A stretch of 64,000 bases of DNA from Tahibacter aquaticus (GTDB taxonomy: Bacteria > Pseudomonadota > Gammaproteobacteria > Xanthomonadales > Rhodanobacteraceae): NCBI RefSeq assembly GCF_004363655.1, contig NZ_SNZH01000007.1, forward strand, positions 248,001 to 312,000, given 5' to 3'. Position numbers and translations under genes: made by a program. Under the pieces are notes generated by a model. That model had not been told where the DNA came from, did no database searches, and saw only the letters and a program-made list of their open reading frames with translations. Position 1 is the stretch's first letter. The number at the start of each line of letters is the position of its first letter. This document shows positions 7,687 through 14,928 of the stretch, in pieces.

Positions 7687-10600
7687 ATGAGTCAACCCGT
7701 CGCGCAAAACGCCGAGATCGGCGCCCAAGCCACCGTGACCGGCCTGCTCGTGGCGCACGAGCTGAAGTTCGGCGAAGTTGTCGCCGGCCGTTTCCGTATC
7801 GAGTCGCTGCTGGGCATAGGCGGCATGGGCGTGGTCTATCGCGCGCGCGACCTGTCGCTGGACATCGACGTCGCCATCAAGCTGCTGCGGCCCGAACTGG
7901 CGCGCAAGCCCGAGGCGTTCGAGCGCTTCCGCAACGAACTGCTGCTGGCACGGCAGGTGTCCTCGCCGCACGTGGTGCGCATCCACGACATCGCCCAGCA
8001 CGGCGAGCGCTGGCTGATCAGCATGGACTTCATCGACGGCGAATCGCTGGAGCACCGGCTGGAACGCCAAGGTCCGCTACAGCCCGATGCGGCCGTGGCG
8101 CTGGCCAGGGGACTGCTGGCCGGCCTGGTGGCGGCGCACCAGTGCGGCGTCATCCACCGCGACCTCAAGCCGGCCAATATCCTGTTCGACCGCAACGATC
8201 GCGCCTACATCACCGACTTCGGCGTGGCGCGCAGCCTGGGTGCCACTGGCGTAACCCAGACCGGTCTGATCATCGGCACGCCGGAATACCTCTCGCCCGA
8301 ACAGGCGCGCGGCGAAACGCTGGACGGCCGCAGCGATTTGTATACGGTGGGACTGATCCTGTACGAGGCGCTCAGCGGCAGCCTGCCGTTCGCCGGTGGC
8401 ACGCCGGCGGAAACCGTGATGCGCCGGCTGGTGCGGCCGCCGCCTTCGCTTGCCAAGATTCGCCCGGAACTGCCGGCCTGGCTGCATGCCTTCGACGACC
8501 GCCTGCTCAAGCTGGTGCCCGGGCATCGCTTCGCTTCGGCCGAGGACGCATTGCGCGCGCTGGAGCAGCAACGCGTGCCGCGACCGCCCGTCGACCGCCG
8601 CCGCCTGCTGCTGGTGCTGCTGGCCCTGGTCGGTGCCTGGGGGATGCTCGAACTGGGCCGGCGCCAGCTGCCTGTGCTGCTGGCTGCGCCGCCACCCGCA
8701 GTAGCCGTCCAGGTCGCCCGCGTCGCCGTGTTGCCCCTGGTCGCCGATAGCAGCGACCAGCCGGCACTGGAGCTGGCCAGGGCAGTGGAAGAACACCTGC
8801 GCGACTGGCTGCGCAGCGATGCTGGTCAGGCCGTGGCCACGCGCGAGCGTACCCTGGCTGCGGTTGCCCGCGCCGCCCCCGATCTGGCCGACGACGCACT
8901 GCGTCGGCGCCTGCCGGAGCTGGCGCGCGCTGCCGGCGTCGATCAGCTGTGGCGCGGTACTCTGCGCCACGAAGGGGAACTGTGGAAACTGGAACTGCTG
9001 CGCAGCGGCACGGAAGAAGCCGGCGCCGCGCTGCAGGCCGAGGGTGCCGATGCGGCGGCGCTGTTTGCCGACTACCGGCGCGTGCTGGCTGCCGCCCCGT
9101 CGTTGCAGTCTTTGCCGCCGCCGCCACTGGCCGATGCCAGCGTCACCGTCTACGGCAAGGCGCTGCTTGCCCTGGACGGCCAGCAGCCGGCCCGGGCCAG
9201 TGAGATCCTGCGCGCGCTGCCGGCGGCCGATCTCGCTGCCAGTGCGCTACTGCAAGGTAGCCTGCTGCAGGCGCAGATCGATGCGCACGAGGAAGTGCTG
9301 GCGGAGACCACGCGCGAACAGCTGCGCCGGGCCGCGGCGCCGAACGATCTGGCCGGCCGCCAGGCGCTGGCCCTGGCGCTGGACGGTGCCGACATGCCCG
9401 CGCGCCTGCGCCTGCTGGAAACCAGTCTGGCGCTTTTTCCGCACGATGCGGAGCTGGCGATCCAGACCGCCCAGGCCCTGGCCGACGCGGGACAGGGCGA
9501 ACGCGCGCTGCGTCTGCTGGAACAGCGTGTTGCCGCGGACAGTCAGGATGCGCGCGCCTGGTTCCTGCTGGGTCGCATCGAGATCCAGCAAGGACAGGCC
9601 CATCGTGCTGTCGATGACTATCTGCTGCGCGCCCTGGTGTTGTGGACACGTGCCGGCGATGCACGCGCCGAAGCCGAGACGCGCAACGCGCTGGGCGTGG
9701 GCTACGAGCGCCTCGGCCAGCTGGAGGCCGCGGTCGAGCAATACACGCGCGCCGCCGAGATGCGCGGCAAGCTCGGCGACGGCCGCGGCCAGGCCACCAG
9801 CCTGCGCAATCTTGCCGTGGTACAGGCAGTGCGCGGCGACCGAGTCCAGGCCGAAGCGACCCTGGACAAGGCCAAGCTGCTGCTCGAAGCGCTGAACGAC
9901 CGTGCCAGCATTGCCGACCTGCACAATGACCGCGGCGTGGTGGCAGAAGAACGCGGCGACTTCCGCGCCGCACTGGCCGCCTATCGCGAAGCGCTGGCCC
10001 TGCGCCAGCAGCTGAACGCGCCGGCCCTGGCGGCGCAAAGTTTGAACAATGTTGCATTCTGCTATTTTCAGCTGGGCGAGGTCGACAACGCCGCGGTCTA
10101 CTGGCAGCAGGCGCTGGCGCTGTACCAGCAGATCGACGACCGCGAAGGCGCGCTGCACGTGGTGCAGAGCATGGGCTTGCTGGAGCTCAGCCGTGGCCAC
10201 TATGCAGCGGCCGGCCAGCGCCTGGATGCGTCGTTGCGTGAGGCCGAAGATCTGCAGCTGCCGGAGGAAATTGCGGTAGCCCAGGTGTATCGCGGCGAAC
10301 TGGCCCTGGCCGAAGGGCGTAGCGCCGACGTACTGGCCGCCGGCACTGCGGCCGTCGCCGGTTTCGAGCGCCGTGCCGACCAGCGCGGACTGGCCGAAGC
10401 GCGCCTGCTGCTGGCGCGTGCGGGCATTTTCCTGGGCGATGCGGCCGGTGCCGAGACGGCACTGAGTGGCTTGGCCGAGGGCGAACTCAGTCTTGAACAG
10501 AAAGCCACCGCATTGTTGGCCAAATCACGGCTTGCGCGATTGCGCGGGGACGTAGATGCTGCATCGACGGCGCTGGTCGAGGCGGAAAGGCTTGCGGGGG

Positions 10601-11052
10601 AAGCGCACAATGCCGCGTTGTTGCTGGAATCGCGAATCGAACAGGCAGCAATCAGCCTGCAGGTGCAGCAGTTGAGCCGCGCCGATACGCAGATTGCCGA
10701 GCTGGTCAAGGAAGCGGGGCGTCGCGGCCAGGCGCCGCTGCGGCTGGCGGTGATCGTGCTGGAACTGCGCCGCGGCCTGCTGGACCGCGGCGATGCGGCG
10801 ATCGCGCGCTATCGCGAAGCACAAGTGTTGCTGCGCCAGCTGGGGCGCTGGCAGGGTGAGGCCGAACTGCAGTCCCTGGGCGCGCGTCTGCTGGCGCGCG
10901 CGGGCAACCGCGCCGAGGCCGCGGCGGCCGAAGCGGCCGCCGGGCGTGCGCGCAGTCAGTTGCTGCAAGCCGCGCCGGCCAGCCTGCGCGGCCAGTTCGA
11001 ACAGGTGCTCGCCTCCCGGCTGGGCGAAATCAGCGATGGGCATGGCAGCTGA
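7687..11052 (+). CDS. Transmembrane Ser/Thr protein kinase with C-terminal TPR region
   Basis: An 1121-residue protein. An N-terminal PknB-like kinase domain (about 35-290) has the glycine loop GIGGMG (43-48), lysine K65 in VAIKLL, catalytic loop HRDLKPAN (157-164), DFG (177-179) and the APE-equivalent TPEYLSPEQ, so it should be active. One membrane segment (about 306-323, LLLVLLALVGAWGMLEL) follows. The outer part begins with a TolB/FlgO-like segment (VARVAVLPLVADSS) and continues as many tetratricopeptide-type helical repeats to the end. The position of the TPRs after the only membrane segment suggests a periplasmic protein-binding sensor. The gene overlaps the histidine kinase gene downstream, which points to a shared pathway. 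Substrates are unknown; the upstream FHA protein is the obvious candidate. Confidence 0.92.
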   Translation: MSQPVAQNAEIGAQATVTGLLVAHELKFGEVVAGRFRIESLLGIGGMGVVYRARDLSLDIDVAIKLLRPELARKPEAFERFRNELLLARQVSSPHVVRIHDIAQHGERWLISMDFIDGESLEHRLERQGPLQPDAAVALARGLLAGLVAAHQCGVIHRDLKPANILFDRNDRAYITDFGVARSLGATGVTQTGLIIGTPEYLSPEQARGETLDGRSDLYTVGLILYEALSGSLPFAGGTPAETVMRRLVRPPPSLAKIRPELPAWLHAFDDRLLKLVPGHRFASAEDALRALEQQRVPRPPVDRRRLLLVLLALVGAWGMLELGRRQLPVLLAAPPPAVAVQVARVAVLPLVADSSDQPALELARAVEEHLRDWLRSDAGQAVATRERTLAAVARAAPDLADDALRRRLPELARAAGVDQLWRGTLRHEGELWKLELLRSGTEEAGAALQAEGADAAALFADYRRVLAAAPSLQSLPPPPLADASVTVYGKALLALDGQQPARASEILRALPAADLAASALLQGSLLQAQIDAHEEVLAETTREQLRRAAAPNDLAGRQALALALDGADMPARLRLLETSLALFPHDAELAIQTAQALADAGQGERALRLLEQRVAADSQDARAWFLLGRIEIQQGQAHRAVDDYLLRALVLWTRAGDARAEAETRNALGVGYERLGQLEAAVEQYTRAAEMRGKLGDGRGQATSLRNLAVVQAVRGDRVQAEATLDKAKLLLEALNDRASIADLHNDRGVVAEERGDFRAALAAYREALALRQQLNAPALAAQSLNNVAFCYFQLGEVDNAAVYWQQALALYQQIDDREGALHVVQSMGLLELSRGHYAAAGQRLDASLREAEDLQLPEEIAVAQVYRGELALAEGRSADVLAAGTAAVAGFERRADQRGLAEARLLLARAGIFLGDAAGAETALSGLAEGELSLEQKATALLAKSRLARLRGDVDAASTALVEAERLAGEAHNAALLLESRIEQAAISLQVQQLSRADTQIAELVKEAGRRGQAPLRLAVIVLELRRGLLDRGDAAIARYREAQVLLRQLGRWQGEAELQSLGARLLARAGNRAEAAAAEAAAGRARSQLLQAAPASLRGQFEQVLASRLGEISDGHGS

Positions 11053-11818
11053 TTCGGCCAACGTAGGCGAATTGGGCCGGCGCATCGACGATCTGATGCG
11101 CCAGCACGCGGCGCTGCTGACCCAGTTGCAGCAGGACCAGCACCGCACGCGCCATCTTGCCCGCTCGGTCTGGCGCATCGAAGAAGAGGCGCGCCGGCGT
11201 ATCGCGCGCGAACTGCACGACGGCGTTGGCCAGAACCTGGTTGCGCTGATGCGCCAGCTCGACGTGATTTCTGCCGGACTACCCGCCGCTGCAACGGCCG
11301 GGCGAGAGGGTTTGCTGCGCGCGCGCGAGCTGGTCCAGCTGACGCTGGACGACACGCGTTCCCTGTCACGCCTGCTGCGGCCGCAGATTCTCGACGACCT
11401 GGGCCTGGAGTCGGCGCTGCGCTGGCTGGCGCGCAGCATCGAAGGCCTGGCGGTGACGCTGGAGTTGCCCGAACAACTGCCGGAAATAAGCGACGAAATT
11501 TCAACACTGATCTTTCGTGTAAGCCAGGAGGCGCTGTCCAACGCCTCGCGCCACTCGGGTGCCACCCAGGTGAAGGTTGCGCTGAACGCGCACGCGAATG
11601 GACAATGGATACGTTTGGAAATCGACGACAACGGACGTGGTTGCGAGCTTTCTCAGGCGCTTTCCGCTGGACGTGAAGGCCATGGCAGCGGATTGGGCGG
11701 AATGCGCGACAGAATCGACTTGTTCGACGGCAAACTCGATCTACAATCGACCCCGGGTAAAGGGTTCCGCATCAGCATCGAACTGCCGTTGCGCAGCGCA
11801 ATGAGGAACGATCCATGA
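11036..11818 (+). CDS. Soluble NarL/DegS-type sensor histidine kinase
   Basis: A 260-residue kinase with no membrane segment. A coiled coil (residues 10-50) leads into a HisKA_3 dimerisation domain with the phospho-acceptor H61 in RRRIARELHDGVGQNL. The HATPase_c domain follows with N-box VSQEALSNASRHSGA, G1 box IDDNGRG and G2 box GSGLGGMRDR. The start overlaps the end of the Ser/Thr kinase gene by 17 bases (ATG at 11036; ATG at 11042 is an alternative), so translation is probably coupled. Lacking its own sensor domain, it may be controlled by the upstream kinase or the FHA-GAF protein; this is inference. Confidence 0.92.
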   Translation: MGMAADSANVGELGRRIDDLMRQHAALLTQLQQDQHRTRHLARSVWRIEEEARRRIARELHDGVGQNLVALMRQLDVISAGLPAAATAGREGLLRARELVQLTLDDTRSLSRLLRPQILDDLGLESALRWLARSIEGLAVTLELPEQLPEISDEISTLIFRVSQEALSNASRHSGATQVKVALNAHANGQWIRLEIDDNGRGCELSQALSAGREGHGSGLGGMRDRIDLFDGKLDLQSTPGKGFRISIELPLRSAMRNDP

Positions 11819-12453
11819 TTCGCGTACTGGTTGCCGACGACCACACCATCGTGCGCGAGACCCTGGTCGCCGCCCTCGACGCCAGCGGCGAATGCATGGT
11901 TGTCGGCCAGGCGGCCGACGGTATCGAGGCAGTCGACCAATGCCTGCGCCTGCAGCCTGATATCGCCATTGTGGACATCTCCATGCCGCGACTGAACGGC
12001 ATCGAAGTCGTACGCCGTCTGCGGGCCGACCTGCCGCAGATGCGCATTCTGGTGCTGACCATGCATCAGGAAGAGGAATACGTGTTGCATATGCTGCGTG
12101 CTGGCGCGGCGGGCTATCTGCGCAAGGACGCCGCCATGGCCGAACTGCTCGAAGCGGTGCGTGCGCTGGGCGGCGGCGGCCTGCACTTCGGCGCCCATGC
12201 GACGCGGGCGATGGCGATGCAGGTACAGCAGGCCAGGCCGATGCCGGCCGATCCGTACCGCGACCTGTCGCCGCGCGAACGCGAAGTATTCCATCTTATC
12301 GTTGACGGCCTCACCACCAAGGAAATCGCGCTGCGCCTGGACATCGGCATCAAGACCGCCGAGAACCACCGCCAGCGCGTATTCGCCAAGCTCGACGTGC
12401 GCAATGCCGCCGAGCTGGTGCGCTATGCCGCGCGCAACCATCTGATCGATTGA
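11815..12453 (+). CDS. NarL/FixJ-family response regulator
   Basis: A 212-residue two-domain regulator. The receiver domain (1-120) has the acidic pair D8/D9, phospho-acceptor D54 in VDISMPRLNG and K105 in YLRKDA. A LuxR-type helix-turn-helix follows (about 147-207: LSPREREVFHLIVDGLTTKE and IGIKTAENHRQRVFAKLDV). It would bind DNA when phosphorylated by the histidine kinase whose stop codon it overlaps by four bases (ATGA). It is the last gene of the plus-strand signalling block and converges on ccmI across an inverted repeat. Target genes are not evident; no tandem operator was recognised nearby. Confidence 0.96.
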   Translation: MIRVLVADDHTIVRETLVAALDASGECMVVGQAADGIEAVDQCLRLQPDIAIVDISMPRLNGIEVVRRLRADLPQMRILVLTMHQEEEYVLHMLRAGAAGYLRKDAAMAELLEAVRALGGGGLHFGAHATRAMAMQVQQARPMPADPYRDLSPREREVFHLIVDGLTTKEIALRLDIGIKTAENHRQRVFAKLDVRNAAELVRYAARNHLID

Positions 12454-12533
12454 AAATCTCGGCGGTTTTTCGCCAGTGCCGGTTTCGCGCCGGCCGCGCA
12501 GCAGTGCATCGTGCGATGGCGCAAACCTAGCGC

Positions 12534-12619
12534 CGGGCGGCGCAATTCGCTGCGCTCATCGCGCCCTACGTGGCGCGTCTGTTTTTTCGCAGGGTGCGAT
12601 GAGCAACGCAAATTGCACC
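12534..12619. repeat. REP/BIME-like inverted repeat
   Basis: Two 28-base arms, 12539-12566 and 12592-12619, are imperfect inverted copies (22 of 28 positions match), separated by a 25-base spacer containing a run of six T. The left arm with its flank (12534-12566) recurs at 51136-51168 with two mismatches in 33 bases. It lies between the convergent response regulator and ccmI genes, so it may also act as a bidirectional terminator. The form resembles dispersed extragenic palindromes. Confidence 0.7.
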
Positions 12620-12686
12620 GTCGCGGTCCCGCAACGGCGGCCAGGCCGCCCGGACGCAAAACCGCCCGGCAAAAATCCGCTGACCC

Positions 12687-13931
12687 TTACGGTACAACCT
12701 GATCGATCGTCAGCTTCACCGGTGCGGTGGATTTCACATCCAGCGGTGCCGACAGCGCCTGCAGGTCGCCGCTCTGTGCCTTGGGGTTGCCCGAAGCGGA
12801 GATGCGCGCGCCGATCACCACTTGGGGAAACTGCGACAGTTTCATGTTCGGCAGCATGCCCATGGCTTCGGTCAGGGTGACCGTGGCGGGCAGGTCGGCC
12901 AGGGTCAGGCGCTGCACGGCCAGCGGCATCGGTGGTCCGTTCGCTGCACGGGCGAATACGAAGACGCTGGCACCGGCGGGGGCCTTGTCGCGCAGCTTGT
13001 CGTCCAGCGATACCTGTACCGTCAGGCGAATATCGCCGGCCGCTGCGCCGGCATCGGCCTGGCCGGCTGCCGCCACGCCGCCGGCGGGCGCACGGCTCGC
13101 GGCGGCTGCTGCGCCGCCGTCAGGCATGCCTGCGCGCTGGCGCGCATCGGCAATCTGCGTATCCAGCGAGCCGCGCGCATCGGCTTCGGACGGCAGCTGG
13201 CTGCGCAGGCGTTCCCAGTAGTCGACTGCGGCGGTGTAGTTCTGCTGCTGATATTCGGCAATGCCGAGCAGCCACAGCGCGCGCTGGTGCTTCGCGTCGG
13301 CCTTGATCGCCGCATCGAGCAGTTCGCGTGCCTGGCCCTGGATGCGCCGGCCCTGGCCGGCCAGGGCCAGGGCCTCGGCATAATCCACTTTTACATCGAC
13401 ATTGTCGGCGGCGCGGTCGTATGCATTCTTCAGTGCATCGCGCGCGTCGTCGAAACGTTCCATGCTTTTGTAGGCGCGGGCAAGCAGCATCCAGCCTTCG
13501 ACATCGTCGGGATTGTTCGCCAGCTTGGCCGCCAGGCCCTGCACGGCAGCGTCCATATCCGGCCCCGGCGTGCCGGGTGCTGCGGCCTGGGCAACCGGGT
13601 CCATCGCCTGCACATTGCCGAGCTTGAAGTACAGGCCTATCGCCAAAGCCGGCAGCAACAGCAGGGTGAGCAAGGCACCGGCAAAGGCGCCTCGCGTGCG
13701 CGGCGCGGCCGTGTCGGCGCGGGCAGGACCGGACTGCTCCAGCGCAGCCAGTTTCAGCGCGTGTTCCTCGGCGCTGATCACGCCGGCGCTCAAGGCATCG
13801 TCCAGCGCGCGGCGGCGGCTTGCCGCGGCACTGCCGCCGCCACCGCTGCGCGCGCGCAGCAGCGGCAGCAGGACAAAACCCAGCGCGGCCAGCACCATGA
13901 CGCCGGACGTGATCACGAATGTGCTGTTCAC
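12687..13931 (-). CDS. ccmI: Cytochrome c maturation protein CcmI
   Basis: A 414-residue membrane protein that in system I presents apocytochrome c to the CcmF/H haem lyase. Two N-terminal membrane segments (about 5-24 and 84-106) flank a cytoplasmic loop, followed by a periplasmic TPR region (about 125-250: DDVEGWMLLARAYKSMERFDDA and similar). A C-terminal beta-rich part from about residue 300 (LTVQVSLDDKLRDKAPAGA) matches the C-terminal domain of CcmI/CycH. It is the last gene of the ccm operon. The GTG start at 13931 overlaps the ccmH stop by four bases. Confidence 0.93.
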   Translation of the reverse strand: MNSTFVITSGVMVLAALGFVLLPLLRARSGGGGSAAASRRRALDDALSAGVISAEEHALKLAALEQSGPARADTAAPRTRGAFAGALLTLLLLPALAIGLYFKLGNVQAMDPVAQAAAPGTPGPDMDAAVQGLAAKLANNPDDVEGWMLLARAYKSMERFDDARDALKNAYDRAADNVDVKVDYAEALALAGQGRRIQGQARELLDAAIKADAKHQRALWLLGIAEYQQQNYTAAVDYWERLRSQLPSEADARGSLDTQIADARQRAGMPDGGAAAAASRAPAGGVAAAGQADAGAAAGDIRLTVQVSLDDKLRDKAPAGASVFVFARAANGPPMPLAVQRLTLADLPATVTLTEAMGMLPNMKLSQFPQVVIGARISASGNPKAQSGDLQALSAPLDVKSTAPVKLTIDQVVP

Positions 13932-14383
13932 CAGTCTTCCTCCTCGTGCGCCGGGCCGCGGGTCTGCGGCGCCGTCGCGGCGTTTGCGGCGCGTCTGCGC
14001 ACGATGACCGTCACTACGCCGGCGCCAACGAGCAGCGCCAGCAAGGGGCCGAACCAGAGCAGCCAGGTCGACCCGCTCAGCGGCGGGTCGTACAGCACGA
14101 ACTGGGAATAGCGCGACACCAGGTATTGCTTGATTTCGTCGTCGGATTTGCCCGCCCGCAACTGCTCGAACACTTCGCGGCGCAGATCGCCGGCCAGGCC
14201 GGCGTCGGAATCGGCCAGGTTCTGGTTCTGGCAGACCAGGCAGCGCAGTTGCCGCGTCAGGTGCTGGAAGCGCTGCTCCTCGGCCGTGTCCTTGAATTCC
14301 AGCGGCTGCACGGCAGCGCCGTACAGCGGCAGCAGGGCGAGCAGCATCGCCAGCAGCAGCGGAAGCAGATCGCGGCGTGTCAT
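13928..14383 (-). CDS. ccmH: Cytochrome c maturation thiol reductase CcmH
   Basis: A 151-residue protein with a signal peptide (1-23) and the family motif LRCLVCQNQ, giving the redox pair C48/C51 that reduces the haem-binding cysteines of apocytochrome c. A C-terminal membrane anchor lies at about 107-128. This is the short, single-domain CcmH form; the TPR part that is fused in E. coli is the separate ccmI downstream. ATG start at 14383 overlaps the ccmG stop by four bases, and its stop overlaps the ccmI start, so the operon is translationally coupled. The open frame extends upstream but only as a shadow of ccmG. Confidence 0.95.
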   Translation of the reverse strand: MTRRDLLPLLLAMLLALLPLYGAAVQPLEFKDTAEEQRFQHLTRQLRCLVCQNQNLADSDAGLAGDLRREVFEQLRAGKSDDEIKQYLVSRYSQFVLYDPPLSGSTWLLWFGPLLALLVGAGVVTVIVRRRAANAATAPQTRGPAHEEEDW

Positions 14384-14922
14384 GGCATGCCGCTCCGCAG
14401 TGCGAGCACTGCCGGTTTCAATACTTTTTCCACATATTCCGGCGTGACCGGACCGATGCGCTTGAGGCGGATCTTGCCGTTGCTGTCGACCAGGAAGGTC
14501 TCGGGCGCGCCGTAGACGCCGAAATCGATCGCGGTGCGCCCAACGCGGTCGGTGACGATGACATCGTAGGGATTGCCGAAGCGTGCCAGCCAGGCCGTGG
14601 CGTCGGCCGGGTCGTCTTTCCAGTTGTAGCCGATCAGCGGCACGCCCAGTTCCTTGGCGTGACGCATCAGCACCGGATGTTCGTCGACGCAGCTGGGGCA
14701 CCAGCTGCCGAATACATTGAGCAGGTAGGGCTTGCCCTTCAGGTCTGCGCTGCCGAATTCGCGCGTGGCATCGTTGAGCACCGGCAGGCTGAAGGCCGGC
14801 GCCGGCTTGTCGATCAGCGGCGAAGGCACCTCGCGCTGGTCGTGGGTGTTGTTCCAGGCCAGGCCGAAGCCGAGCAGGGCGGCCAGCAGCAGAAACAGAA
14901 TCAGCGGAATTGCGCGTGCCAT
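14380..14922 (-). CDS. ccmG: Thiol:disulfide interchange protein CcmG/DsbE
   Basis: A 180-residue membrane-anchored periplasmic thioredoxin. The N-terminal anchor is residues 5-22, the active site is WCPSC (C75/C78), and GAPETFLVD carries the cis-proline loop region typical of DsbE. It passes reducing equivalents to CcmH and apocytochrome c. It follows ccmF by only six bases and overlaps ccmH by four. Confidence 0.96.
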   Translation of the reverse strand: MARAIPLILFLLLAALLGFGLAWNNTHDQREVPSPLIDKPAPAFSLPVLNDATREFGSADLKGKPYLLNVFGSWCPSCVDEHPVLMRHAKELGVPLIGYNWKDDPADATAWLARFGNPYDVIVTDRVGRTAIDFGVYGAPETFLVDSNGKIRLKRIGPVTPEYVEKVLKPAVLALRSGMP

Positions 14923-14928
14923 GGGCGA

